Shown: positions 14,763 to 23,217, counted from the stretch's first letter. The stretch is 28,288 nt of DNA from an uncultured Collinsella sp. (GCA_900541685.1 UQKM01000022.1:1-28288), one strand, 5' to 3'. Notes: generated by a model from the sequence alone, not told the origin. Numbers and translations are program-made.

Positions 14763-15962
14763 ATGGCCGAGATCGTTCTCAAACATGTTCAGAAGGTGTA
14801 TCCCAACAACGAGTCAAAAAAGAAGGGCTTCTTTGGCAAAAAGAAGAAAACCGAGGAGAAGAAGCACAACCTCAAGGTTACCGAGGACGGTGTGCTCGCT
14901 GTAGAGGACTTCAACCTCACCGTTCACGACCAGGAGTTCATCGTCCTCGTTGGCCCTTCTGGCTGCGGTAAGTCCACGACGATGCGCATGGTCGCCGGCC
15001 TGGAGGATATCACCTCGGGCGACGTGCTCATCGACGGCAAGCGCGTCAACGACGTCGCTCCCAAGGACCGCGACATCGCCATGGTGTTCCAGAGCTATGC
15101 TCTGTACCCCAATATGACGGTGTACGAGAACATGGCGTTTACGCTCGAGCTCAAGAAGGTCCCCAAGGACGAGATCGACCGCAAGGTTCGCTCCGCTGCC
15201 GAGATCCTGGGTATTACCGAGTACCTTGACCGTAAGCCCAAGGCACTCTCCGGCGGCCAGCGTCAGCGTGTCGCCATCGGCCGCGCCATCGTACGTGACC
15301 CCAAGGTCTTTCTGATGGACGAGCCCCTGTCCAACCTGGATGCTAAGCTTCGTAACCAGATGCGCGCCGAGCTCATTAAGCTGCGTCATGAGATCAAGGG
15401 CACCTTCATCTACGTTACCCACGACCAGACCGAGGCTATGACCCTCGGCGACCGCATCGTGGTCATGAAGGACGGCGTCGTCCAGCAGATCGCCACGCCG
15501 CAGGAGGTCTTCAACCATCCCGCGAACATCTTCGTCGCCGGCTTCATCGGCGTGCCGCAGATGAACTTCTTCGATGCCCAGCTGGTGCGCTCGGGCAACG
15601 GCTTTACTGTCAAGACCGAGGATATGAACGTGGCGCTCGCCCCGGAGACTTGCGCTCAGCTTGCCCTCAACTGGGACGGCGGCGACGTGAAGGAGATTAC
15701 GGCCGGCGTGCGCCCCGAGCAGATCCTGCTTGCCGACAAGGGCGAGGAGGGTGCGCTCCAGGGCACCGTCGAGGTGACCGAGCTCATGGGCTCGACCGAG
15801 CATGTCCACGTGACCGCTCCCGACGGCCAGTTTGTCCTGATTATCCCCGTCGTCGACCTCGAGGCCAAGGGCGCGCTCAAGGCTGGCGACCCCATCTGGT
15901 TCAAGTTCGAGAAGAACGCGACTCATCTCTTCGATAAGGTGTCTGGCAAGAACCTTATCTAG
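14763..15962 (+). CDS. msmK: Sugar ABC transporter ATPase, MsmK/MalK type
   Basis: The 399-residue protein powers the upstream permeases. Visible motifs are Walker A GPSGCGKST (64-72), Q-loop VFQSYALYPNMTVYENM, signature LSGGQRQRVAIGRAIVRDP, Walker B FLMDEPLSNLDAKLR and the switch TYVTHDQ-type His. A C-terminal OB-fold regulatory region (about 265-399) is typical of MalK/UgpC/MsmK proteins. Walker A lies nearly 30 residues later than usual because of a Lys-rich insert at about 14-40 (KKKGFFGKKKKTEEKKH). GAAAGG lies 7 bases before the ATG. MsmK-type ATPases often serve several sugar permeases. Last gene of the operon, with a strong terminator behind it. Confidence 0.93.
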   Translation: MAEIVLKHVQKVYPNNESKKKGFFGKKKKTEEKKHNLKVTEDGVLAVEDFNLTVHDQEFIVLVGPSGCGKSTTMRMVAGLEDITSGDVLIDGKRVNDVAPKDRDIAMVFQSYALYPNMTVYENMAFTLELKKVPKDEIDRKVRSAAEILGITEYLDRKPKALSGGQRQRVAIGRAIVRDPKVFLMDEPLSNLDAKLRNQMRAELIKLRHEIKGTFIYVTHDQTEAMTLGDRIVVMKDGVVQQIATPQEVFNHPANIFVAGFIGVPQMNFFDAQLVRSGNGFTVKTEDMNVALAPETCAQLALNWDGGDVKEITAGVRPEQILLADKGEEGALQGTVEVTELMGSTEHVHVTAPDGQFVLIIPVVDLEAKGALKAGDPIWFKFEKNATHLFDKVSGKNLI

Positions 15963-16030
15963 GCCCGGTGCATCCAGGCCCTCCCTTTGGGCGACTGCGG
16001 CTTTGCCATCCTTTTGCCGCGGTCACATAT

Positions 16031-16075
16031 AAGGCTCCCCTCCCGTCCACTGGGCGAGAGGGGAGCCTTTCTTTG
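16031..16075 (+). terminator. Terminator of the ABC transporter operon
   Basis: AAGGCTCCCCTC (16031-16042) pairs perfectly with 16058-16069 (15-base loop), followed by TCTTT. It lies 69 bases past the ATPase stop. Confidence 0.9.
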
Positions 16076-16101
16076 TGTTGGGACTGTCTGACCGGTCGTT
16101 T

Positions 16102-16319
16102 GTCTCGATCTGTAACGGATAGGGCCGATTTCGGACGTTAGATGTTACAGATCGAGACGGTTCCGCTGAGCTAACCATTTCATCTAAATCTGTAACACCA
16201 AAGGCGAATTTCACCTGCTAGATGTTACAGATTGAGATAAACCCGAGGGGAGGGGCCGGTATGTCTCAATCTGTAACGGCTGGGACCGTTTTGGTTGAGT
16301 AATTGCTACGGATCGAGAT
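16102..16319. repeat. Array of three 57-nt inverted-repeat units, 80-81 bp period
   Basis: Unit 1 (16102-16158), unit 2 (16182-16238) and unit 3 (16263-16319) each have 15-base arms around exactly 27 bases. Unit 1 arms are GTCTCGATCTGTAAC and its perfect complement. Unit 2 has 13 of 14 pairs in the main arm and unit 3 several differences. The loops of units 1 and 2 share a GAATTTC/GATTTC centre and a TAGAT end. Spacers are 23 and 24 bases. The array fills the space between two convergent terminators and contains no gene. Function unknown. Confidence 0.85.
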
Positions 16320-16358
16320 TGTTTGGCCGAGTCGGATCACAGGGTAACGTGCGGGCAC

Positions 16359-16391
16359 AAAAAACGGAGCCGTGTTGCCACGACTCCGTTT
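16359..16391 (-). terminator. Terminator of glgP
   Basis: On the minus strand 16391-16379 pairs with 16374-16362 (13 bp with one mismatch, loop GCAA), followed by six T. It lies 27 bases past the glgP stop. Confidence 0.88.
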
Positions 16392-16418
16392 CTCAAGAGG
16401 ATGGGTAAGGGGAATGAG

Positions 16419-18686
16419 CTAGCTCAGGTGCCAAATCTCGTCGTTGTACTGGGAGATCGTACGGTCGGACGAGAAGGTGCCGGCGTTGGCGATATTGATG
16501 AGCGCCTTGCGCATCCAGGCGTCCTGGTCCTCGTAGTCGGCCAGCACGCGCTCCTTGGTCTGGATGTACTCCTCAATGTCGAGCAGGGCCATAAACCAGT
16601 CCTTGCCCTTAATGTCGTCGTGCAGGCGCTGCAGGCGCTCGGCGTTGCCGGTTGCCATAAAGGCCGGGTTGGTGATGAAGTCCACCAGCAGTTTAATGCC
16701 GGGCTTGCGGTAGAGCGCACCGGCGTTGTAGGTGCCGTCGGCGTAGAGCTGCTCGACCTGTTTGGACGAGGCACCAAAGGTATAGATGTTCTCGTCGCCC
16801 ACGAGCTCGGCAATCTCCACGTTGGCACCGTCGAGCGTGCACAGGGTTAGGGCGCCGTTGAGCATGAACTTCATGTTGGAGGTGCCGCTCGCCTCCTTGG
16901 AGGCCAGGCTGATCTGCTCAGAGATGTCAGCGGCGGGGATCACGCGCTCGGCGGCGGTGACGTTGTAGTTCTCAATCATGACAACCTGCAGGTAGGGAGC
17001 CACGTCGGGGTCGTTTGCAATCCACTGCGACAGCGTCAGGATCAGATGGATGATGTCCTGCGCGATAGTGTAGGCAGGCGCCGCCTTGCCGCCAAAGATG
17101 ATGGTGACAGGGTGCTTAGGCCTGTTGCCGTTCTTGATATCGAAGTACTTCCAGATGATGTAGAGCGCGAGCATCTGCTGACGCTTGTACTCGTGGATGC
17201 GCTTGACCTGGACGTCGATGATGGCGTTGGAGGGAATGGTCACGCCCTGCTCGAGCGCCATGAACTGGCGCATGATGGCCTTGGCCTCGACCTTGGTGGC
17301 GGCCAGGCGCTCAAGAACGTCCTTGTCGTCGGCGAACTTGGCGAGTTTGCTCAGATCGCCGGTGCTGCGCCAGTCGGTGCCGATTACATCGTCGAGCAGG
17401 CTGGCGAGCGCGGGGTTGGCTCCATGGATCCAACGGCGGAAGGTGATGCCGTTGGTCTTGTTGGAGAACTTCTCGGGATAGATCTCGTAGAACGGATGAA
17501 GCTCGGTGTCCTCCAAGATCTTGGTGTGGAGGGCGGCTACGCCATTGATGGAGAAGCCAAAGTGGATGTCCATGTGGGCCATGTGGACGGTGTCGTATTC
17601 GTCGATGACGGCGACGCGCGGGTCATCGTGCTCGGCCTTCGCGATCTCATCGAGCTTGACGATAATGTCGGCGATGGCAGGGGAGACCTTCTGCAGGCTG
17701 ACGAGCGGCCACTTCTCGAGCGCCTCGGCAAGAATCGTGTGGTTAGTGTAGGCGACCATGGAGCGTACGATGGTCACGGCCTCGTCAAACTCGATGCCAT
17801 GCTCGGTGGTGAGCAAGCGAATGAGCTCGGGGATGACCATGGTGGGGTGCGTGTCGTTAATTTGGACCACGGCGTAGTCGGCCAGATCGTGCAGGTTGCT
17901 GCCGCGCTCGATGGCCTCGTCGATCAGGAGCTGGGCGGCGTTGCTCACCATGAAGTATTCCTGGTAGATGCGAAGCAGGCGGCCCTGCTCGTCGGAATCG
18001 TCGGGGTAGAGGAACAAGGTGAGGTTTTTGGCGATCTCGGTCTTGTCGAAGTCGATGGAGCTGCCGGGGACCAGGCCGTCGTCGACGCTCGCCAGGTCGA
18101 ACAGGCGCAGACGGTTCTTGGTGGGCTGGCCGTAACCGGGCACGTCGATGTTGACGAGCTTGGAGGTAACGGCAAAATCGCCGAACTCGACGGTGTAGGA
18201 GCGGTCGTCGTCGACTAGGATGTCCTGCTCACCGAGCCACTCGTCGGGGACGGCCTTCTGCTGGTTGTCGACAAAGCGCTGACGGAACAGGCCGTAGTGA
18301 TAGTTGAGGCCCACGCCATCGCCGGTCAAGTCCAGCGTGGCGATGGAATCCAGGAAGCATGCGGCCAGGCGGCCCAGGCCGCCGTTGCCGAGCGACGGCT
18401 CGACCTCGAACTCCTCGATCTTGTTGAGGTCGTGGCCTGCGGCGGTGAGCTGGTCCTTAACCTCGTCGTAGATGCCGAGGTCGATCATGTTGTTGATGAG
18501 CAGCTTGCCGATCAAAAATTCGGCGGAAATGTAATAGAGCTTTTTCTTGCCGTTGTTGAGCGGGCAGGCGGCGGAGCGCTCCTGCACGAGTTTGACCAGC
18601 AGCTTGTAAATGCGACGGTCGTCGAGCTGCTCGAGCGAGGTGCCAAAAGACTGCTCGGCGAGTTCCATGAGGTTAATTTGGGGCAT
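16419..18686 (-). CDS. glgP: Glycogen/maltodextrin phosphorylase
   Basis: The start is ATG 18686, preceded by AGGAGG; the longer open frame to 19010 is only read-through over the malQ end. The 755-residue GT35 enzyme releases glucose-1-phosphate from alpha-1,4-glucans using pyridoxal phosphate. Motifs: LYYISAEFLIGKLLINNM near the N-terminus, GNGGLGRLAACFLDS, HVQINDTHP-type VVQINDTHPTMVIPELIR, GFSINGVAALHT, RRWI, and the PLP site EASGTSNMKFMLNGALTLCTLDGANVE with Lys606. It is shorter than the roughly 800-residue E. coli enzymes but all core motifs are present. It follows malQ by 128 bases on the same strand, and the two together degrade imported maltodextrin or stored glycogen. Confidence 0.95.
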   Translation of the reverse strand: MPQINLMELAEQSFGTSLEQLDDRRIYKLLVKLVQERSAACPLNNGKKKLYYISAEFLIGKLLINNMIDLGIYDEVKDQLTAAGHDLNKIEEFEVEPSLGNGGLGRLAACFLDSIATLDLTGDGVGLNYHYGLFRQRFVDNQQKAVPDEWLGEQDILVDDDRSYTVEFGDFAVTSKLVNIDVPGYGQPTKNRLRLFDLASVDDGLVPGSSIDFDKTEIAKNLTLFLYPDDSDEQGRLLRIYQEYFMVSNAAQLLIDEAIERGSNLHDLADYAVVQINDTHPTMVIPELIRLLTTEHGIEFDEAVTIVRSMVAYTNHTILAEALEKWPLVSLQKVSPAIADIIVKLDEIAKAEHDDPRVAVIDEYDTVHMAHMDIHFGFSINGVAALHTKILEDTELHPFYEIYPEKFSNKTNGITFRRWIHGANPALASLLDDVIGTDWRSTGDLSKLAKFADDKDVLERLAATKVEAKAIMRQFMALEQGVTIPSNAIIDVQVKRIHEYKRQQMLALYIIWKYFDIKNGNRPKHPVTIIFGGKAAPAYTIAQDIIHLILTLSQWIANDPDVAPYLQVVMIENYNVTAAERVIPAADISEQISLASKEASGTSNMKFMLNGALTLCTLDGANVEIAELVGDENIYTFGASSKQVEQLYADGTYNAGALYRKPGIKLLVDFITNPAFMATGNAERLQRLHDDIKGKDWFMALLDIEEYIQTKERVLADYEDQDAWMRKALINIANAGTFSSDRTISQYNDEIWHLS

Positions 18687-18733
18687 GTTTCCTCCTGTAA
18701 TGGGTTGATTACATGTCTGCAATTCATAAGAAT

Positions 18734-18767
18734 CCCGCGCGAGGGGATTGGGGTGGCCTCGCGCGGG
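18734..18767 (-). other. Hairpin between malQ and glgP
   Basis: CCCGCGCGAGG arms (18734-18744 and 18757-18767) pair perfectly over 11 bp around 12 bases. On the minus strand it is followed by ATTCTT, not a clean T-run. It may be a partial terminator or an mRNA-stability element that sets the malQ to glgP ratio. Confidence 0.6.
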
Positions 18768-18814
18768 TAAGCAAGCGCGTCCGCACGGTGGGGAGGGGTC
18801 GGGCGCGGTAGCTC

Positions 18815-20320
18815 CTATTGAGGAAGCTCGATTTCGGCTTCCGACGGGATGCGGAAGTAGGTCTCGGTCCAGTCGGTGAGTTTGTGCTCGAGCTCGCGGG
18901 TGATGGCGCCGTCGAGCATGCGCCAGGTCCAGTTGCCGCCCAGCGTGGCAGGGGTGTTGATGCGCGCCTCGTTGCCCAAGTTGAGCAGGTCCTGCATGGT
19001 GTAGATGCACGTGTCGCTCACGCTGGCTGCGATGGTTCGGTTGAGCGCGTCGGCGATGGGTTCGCCGGCCTGCTGATGGGTGTACAGGGCTGTCTGCTCG
19101 CGCTGACGCGGGGTAGCCGTTCCTTCAAACCAGCCGCGTGCCGTCTCGTTGTCGTGAGTGCCCACGTAGGCGACGGTGTTGGCAATGTAGTTGTGCGGCA
19201 GGTAGTACGAGTTGGTGCCCTCAAAGGCAAACTGCAGGATCTTCATGCCGGGGAAGCCCGAGTTGTCGCGCATATCGATGACGCCGGGGGTGAGGAAGCC
19301 CAGGTCCTCGGCGATGATGGGCAGCGTGCCGAGCTTTTCCTCGAGTGTCTTGAAGAGCTTGAGGCCGGGACCCTGCGTCCACGAACCGTAGGACGAATCA
19401 GGCGAGGAGAACGGCACCTCCCAATAGGCCTCGAAGCCGCGGAAGTGATCCAGGCGGATGACGTCGTACATGTCGAGGGCGGCGCGAATGCGGCCCTCCC
19501 ACCAGGAGAAGCCGTCGGCCTCCATGGCGTCCCAGTCGTAGATGGGGTTGCCCCAGTACTGGCCGGTGGCCGAGAACTGGTCGGGCGGCGTGCCGGCGAC
19601 GCTCACGGGATTGCCGGCGGCGTCGATCTTAAAGAGCTCAGGTGTCGCCCACATCTCGACGGAGTCACGCGAGACATAGATGGGCAGGTCGCCGATGATG
19701 AGAATGTCGCGCTCGTTGGCATAGGCCTTGAGGCGGCTCCACTGGCGATCGAAGAAGTACTGCGTCATCTGGTGGTAGAGCATACGCGCCGGATGGTCGG
19801 CGCAGACCTTGGCGGAAGCCTCGCCGCGGGTGCGGAGCTCCGCGGGCCACTCCCAAAACGCCTTGAGACCGCACTCCTCTTTGACGGTCATGAACTCACA
19901 GTAGGGGATGAGCCAGTCCTCGTTGGCCTGGATAAAGTCATCGAAATCGGCCGGCTTGTCGGCAGCAAAGCGCTCGGCGGCGCGGTCGAGAATCTGACGG
20001 CGGCCACCAAAGATGGCACCGTAGTCGACATTGCTGGGGTCGGATCCCAGATACACGCCATCGATATCGCGCTGCTCCAGATACCCTGCCTCGATAAGCT
20101 CGGCAAAGTCGATAAAGTTGGGGTTGCCTGCGCGGGCCGAGAACGACTGATAGGGCGAATCGCCATAGCTGGTCGTCGTAAGGGGCAGAATCTGCCAGTA
20201 ATGTTGTTTGCACGAGGCGAGAAAATCGACGAAGTCGTAGGCATTCCAGCCAAAGCCGCCGATTCCGTATGGTCCGGGCAGAGATGAGACGGGCATGAGG
20301 ACGCCGCTTGCACGCTCCAT
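18815..20320 (-). CDS. malQ: 4-alpha-glucanotransferase (amylomaltase)
   Basis: The 501-residue GH77 enzyme transfers alpha-1,4-glucan segments between maltodextrins and releases glucose. Catalytic residues are visible: nucleophile Asp291 in VIRLDHFRGFEAYW, acid/base Glu338 in IAEDLGFLTPGV and Asp390 in GTHDNETARGW. The N-terminal LPGPYGIGGFG is typical. I prefer ATG 20320, with GGTGAG 7 bases upstream; in-frame TTG 20335 and GTG 20332 are alternatives. Its length matches the short bacterial amylomaltases (about 500), not the long E. coli MalQ. First gene of the malQ-glgP unit, with an operator-like palindrome in its promoter. Confidence 0.96.
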   Translation of the reverse strand: MERASGVLMPVSSLPGPYGIGGFGWNAYDFVDFLASCKQHYWQILPLTTTSYGDSPYQSFSARAGNPNFIDFAELIEAGYLEQRDIDGVYLGSDPSNVDYGAIFGGRRQILDRAAERFAADKPADFDDFIQANEDWLIPYCEFMTVKEECGLKAFWEWPAELRTRGEASAKVCADHPARMLYHQMTQYFFDRQWSRLKAYANERDILIIGDLPIYVSRDSVEMWATPELFKIDAAGNPVSVAGTPPDQFSATGQYWGNPIYDWDAMEADGFSWWEGRIRAALDMYDVIRLDHFRGFEAYWEVPFSSPDSSYGSWTQGPGLKLFKTLEEKLGTLPIIAEDLGFLTPGVIDMRDNSGFPGMKILQFAFEGTNSYYLPHNYIANTVAYVGTHDNETARGWFEGTATPRQREQTALYTHQQAGEPIADALNRTIAASVSDTCIYTMQDLLNLGNEARINTPATLGGNWTWRMLDGAITRELEHKLTDWTETYFRIPSEAEIELPQ

Positions 20321-20405
20321 GAATGCGCTCACCAACCTTCTTGTTGTGGGGTCGGCCTGCCGATGGGTGTGCAGTCCGCCTCCGATGTTCTGATTCGATA
20401 CGCCT

Positions 20406-20436
20406 ATTGTAAAACATGTTGTTTAAACATGTACAG
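20406..20436 (-). promoter_or_regulatory. malQ-glgP promoter with GntR-type operator
   Basis: On the minus strand TGTACA (20429-20434) and TACAAT (20406-20411) are spaced by 17 bases. The 12-mer TTGTTTAAACAT (20419-20430) lies in the spacer and matches the palindromes before the PTS, gntR and binding-protein genes. ACATGT on both sides extends the dyad. Confidence 0.6.
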
Positions 20437-20483
20437 GCAAGATAAAAAAGTTGGTCGATTTTCGGCGAATGGTTACATGCCAT

Positions 20484-20519
20484 GAAAAAGCCCCGACCTC
20501 ACAACGTGAGATCGGGGCA
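20484..20519 (-). terminator. Terminator of galE
   Basis: On the minus strand GCCCCGATCTCAC pairs with GTGAGGTCGGGGC (20506-20518 with 20490-20502, one mismatch or wobble), followed by TTTTTC. It lies about 22 bases past the galE stop. Confidence 0.9.
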
Positions 20520-20540
20520 AGAGCGGTATGTAGGTTTTTG

Positions 20541-21602
20541 CTACTCGGCGTCGGCGAAGCCGTTGGGGTTGTGGCTCTGCCAGTTCCAGCTATCGCGGCA
20601 CATGTCCGCGATGTCGTACTGGGCCTTCCAGCCCATCATGCGCTCGGCCTTGGAGGCATCGCACCAGTTGGCAGCGATGTCGCCGGCGCGGCGCTCGCGG
20701 ATCACGTAGGGCAGCTCCTTGCCACAAGCCTTGGAGAAGGCGGCGACGACCTCGAGTACCGAGGTGCCGGTGCCGGTGCCCAGGTTAAAGATCTCGACGC
20801 CAGTTTTGCCGTTCATCCAGTTAAGGGCGGCAACGTGACCAGAGGCCAGATCGCACACGTGGATGTAGTCGCGCACGCCGGTGCCGTCGGGGGTGGGGTA
20901 GTCGTTGCCAAAGACCTGAACGGCCTCGAGCTTGCCCACGGCGACCTGGGCGACATAGGGCACCAGGTTGTTGGGGATGCCCTTGGGGTCCTCGCCGATC
21001 AGGCCCGACGGATGAGCGCCGATGGGGTTGAAGTAACGGAGCAGCACGACGTCCCACTCGGGGTCGGCGGTGTGGACGTCCATAAGGATCTGCTCGATCA
21101 TCCACTTGGTCCAACCATAGGGGTTGGTCGCGGGCTTCTTGGGATCCTCCTCGGTGACGGGCGGGTTGTCCGGGTCGCCGTAGACGGTCGAGGAGCTCGA
21201 GAAGATGATGGACTTGCAGCCATGGTTGCGCATGACGTCGATGAGCACCAAGGTGTTCTCGATGTTGTTGTGGTAGTACTCGACGGGCTTGCTCACCGAC
21301 TCGCCGACGGCCTTAAAGCCGGCAAAGTGGATGACGCGGTCGATCTGATGGGTATCGAAGATCTTGTTCATCGCATCGCGGTCGAGCACGTTGGCCTCGT
21401 AGAAGGTGAGGTTCTTGGCGGCCTCGTCGCCCACGATGGTCTTGACGCGGTCGACGGCGACGGCGCTGGAGTTGGAGAGATCATCGACGATGACGACCTG
21501 GTAGCCACCCTCGAGCAGCTGAACGACGGTGTGCGAGCCGATAAAGCCGGCGCCACCGGTAACGAGGACGCAGGTGTCTTTGGGGTCGAGTGCTTTGGAC
21601 AT
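20541..21602 (-). CDS. galE: UDP-glucose 4-epimerase
   Basis: The 353-residue short-chain dehydrogenase-type enzyme interconverts UDP-glucose and UDP-galactose with bound NAD. The Rossmann motif GGAGFIGS lies at residues 16-23, and the catalytic YxxxK is Tyr162/Lys166 in NPYGWTKWMIEQ, with SSSTVYGDP before it. NLGTGTGTSVLEV and the C-terminal RAGDIAANWCDASKAERMMGW are typical of GalE. I chose ATG 21602 because AGGAG lies 7 bases upstream; the longer frame to 21725 has no family similarity. A TATACT -10 box is seen on the minus strand at 21640-21645. It stands alone, with its own terminator. Confidence 0.96.
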   Translation of the reverse strand: MSKALDPKDTCVLVTGGAGFIGSHTVVQLLEGGYQVVIVDDLSNSSAVAVDRVKTIVGDEAAKNLTFYEANVLDRDAMNKIFDTHQIDRVIHFAGFKAVGESVSKPVEYYHNNIENTLVLIDVMRNHGCKSIIFSSSSTVYGDPDNPPVTEEDPKKPATNPYGWTKWMIEQILMDVHTADPEWDVVLLRYFNPIGAHPSGLIGEDPKGIPNNLVPYVAQVAVGKLEAVQVFGNDYPTPDGTGVRDYIHVCDLASGHVAALNWMNGKTGVEIFNLGTGTGTSVLEVVAAFSKACGKELPYVIRERRAGDIAANWCDASKAERMMGWKAQYDIADMCRDSWNWQSHNPNGFADAE

Positions 21603-21639
21603 GTAGTCTCCTATCGAATCAGGAACACTTCTAGAGGGG

Positions 21640-21867
21640 AGTATAGCGCAGGCGGGGACGCCCAAATCGTGCGCTGAGGAAAAGCAGAGGATTATGTTAA
21701 CGTACTCATATAAGAGCTTGCCCAATTGTTACCTCAAATTAAACAATTGCTTACGAGCCGCCGACCTTGCAGTTTCCTGCCGTTCGTGGAAATCGTTGGG
21801 ACGCGCCATATGTACGCTAGTATGTATGAGTTGAGCGACATATAAATAAGCATGTAACGGAGTACAT
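21640..21867. promoter_or_regulatory. Divergent promoter region of galE and the PcsB-like gene
   Basis: For galE, TATACT is read on the minus strand at 21640-21645. For the plus-strand gene, TTGGGA (21796-21801) and TAGTAT (21818-21823) are spaced by 16 bases. An inverted repeat CAATTGTT/AACAATTG (21723-21730 and 21742-21749) lies between them and could be a regulator site. No short gene is evident in the gap. Confidence 0.4.
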
Positions 21868-23073
21868 ATGTCACCAAACAGCGATTCCATCCTTTCCCAG
21901 GAGCTTTCGCGCCGCACTGCCCTCAAGGCCCTGTTCGGCGCCGCTTCTGCGGCAGTTCTTTTTGGCCTGCCCGCTCGCGCCCATGCGGCGGAGGCTTCCA
22001 AAGAAACCACCGATAAATTGAATGCCGCCCAGGCCCAGCTCGACGAGGTCCAGGCCCAGCTCGACGGCATCGCAAATGAGTATGCGGCGCTGGCCAACAA
22101 GAATGCCCAGACCCTCAACGACATTGAGAATGTCCAGGGCAAGATTGACGACACACAGGCCCAGATCGATGAAAAGAAGGCCGAGCTCAAGAAGAAGCGT
22201 AACGACCTTTCCGATCGCGTGGCCGCCAGCTACAAGTCCGGCGGCACGAACATCCTGTCGCTGCTGCTGGCCTCTGGCTCGTTTGAGGAGCTCGTTGCCA
22301 ACGCGCATTACGTTGAGAAGATCAACAAGAGCGACCGCGATGCCATCGAGGACATCCAGACGATTCAGGCCGAGCTCGACGCACAGAAGACCGAGCTCGA
22401 AGCACAAAAGGCTGACCTGGAGAAACTCAAGGATCAGCAGACGGCTCAGATGCAGGATATGCAGGCCAAGCAACAAGAGGTCCAGACCGTGCTGAACGGT
22501 CTTTCCGACGACGTCAAGGAGCTCATGGCTCAGCGTGATTCCGAGATTCTCGCTGCCGCCCAGGCCGAGGAGGCTGCCAGGAAGGCCGCCGCTGCCGCGG
22601 CCGCCGCGAACAAGAACAATTCCTACTCGGGTGGTTCGAGCTCGGGCGGTGGATCGTATGCGCCCGGAACTCCGCAGCAGAATGCCGGCTCGGGCAAGCA
22701 GCAGGCTGTCGTCAACGCGTGCTACTCCACGCCTTCGCCGGGTCAGAACTGGTGCGCGGCGTGGGTTACCAATGTCTTCCGTAACGCCGGCGTTGGCTAC
22801 TTTGGCGGCAACGCCTGCGACATGTTCAACGCCTGGTGCTATAGCTCCGATCGCTCGGCGCTGCAGGTGGGCATGATCGTGGCCGATTCCTCGCACAGCG
22901 GCACGGGTGCTCCGGGCCTTATCTACGGTCATGTGGGTATCTACGTTGGCGGCGGCATCGTTATGAGCAACGAGGGTGCCATTACATCGAAGTCGCTCGA
23001 TTCGTTCATTAGCTTTTATGGTACTGGCTCTGGCGTGCGTTGGGGCTGGCTTGGCGGTATTGCGCTGTCGTAA
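21868..23073 (+). CDS. Secreted PcsB/CwlO-like peptidoglycan hydrolase (coiled coil plus CHAP-type domain)
   Basis: The 401-residue protein starts with a Tat-like signal (SRRTALKALFGAASAAVLFGL, cleavage probably after AHA near residue 39). A long coiled coil spans about 43-250 (LNAAQAQLDEVQAQLDG onward) with the LSDRVAASYKSGG and YVEKINKSD elements typical of PcsB/CwlO/RipC. An Ala-rich and Gly/Ser linker (about 230-275) leads to a C-terminal CHAP/NlpC-like domain with Cys296 in NWCAAWV and His355 in YGHVGIYVGG, the expected thiol-peptidase pair. Such proteins split septal peptidoglycan, often activated by FtsEX. A partner FtsEX is not in the window. GGAG lies 6 bases before the ATG. Confidence 0.88.
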   Translation: MSPNSDSILSQELSRRTALKALFGAASAAVLFGLPARAHAAEASKETTDKLNAAQAQLDEVQAQLDGIANEYAALANKNAQTLNDIENVQGKIDDTQAQIDEKKAELKKKRNDLSDRVAASYKSGGTNILSLLLASGSFEELVANAHYVEKINKSDRDAIEDIQTIQAELDAQKTELEAQKADLEKLKDQQTAQMQDMQAKQQEVQTVLNGLSDDVKELMAQRDSEILAAAQAEEAARKAAAAAAAANKNNSYSGGSSSGGGSYAPGTPQQNAGSGKQQAVVNACYSTPSPGQNWCAAWVTNVFRNAGVGYFGGNACDMFNAWCYSSDRSALQVGMIVADSSHSGTGAPGLIYGHVGIYVGGGIVMSNEGAITSKSLDSFISFYGTGSGVRWGWLGGIALS

Positions 23074-23081
23074 AGCCGACT

Positions 23082-23217
23082 GGGCCGCGTGCCCGCCCGC
23101 AATATATTTGATTGTCTGCTCGGGCAGTCCTGCGCAAGACGAAGGCCACATTAAGTGGCCTTCTTTGCGTGCGGAACTCGCGATCAATCAAATATATTGC
23201 GGGCGGGCACGCGGCCC
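23082..23217 (+). repeat. Dispersed hairpin element, copy 3 (complete)
   Basis: A 33-bp perfect inverted repeat (23082-23114 and 23185-23217) encloses a 70-base core homologous to copies 1 and 2. The inner hairpin has arms 23141-23149 and 23155-23163 with loop ATTAA. The outer arms are not similar in sequence to those of copy 2, yet pair without a mismatch. The element starts 8 bases after the stop of the PcsB-like gene, in the same orientation as copy 2 after its gene. Confidence 0.88.

Noticed and set aside
16102..16319. Possible CRISPR array
   Set aside because: Units are 57-nt palindromes with related loops and only three copies; the 23-24 base gaps are too short for spacers and no cas genes are present.
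17046..18218. A 390-residue plus-strand frame inside glgP
   Set aside because: Composition is antisense-like (Val, Asp, Gly, Leu rich), it has no family motifs, and it is opposite a complete GlgP.
18687..19010. N-terminal extension of glgP
   Set aside because: The open frame continues upstream, but the added residues overlap the 3' end of malQ and have no similarity; AGGAGG fixes the start at 18686.
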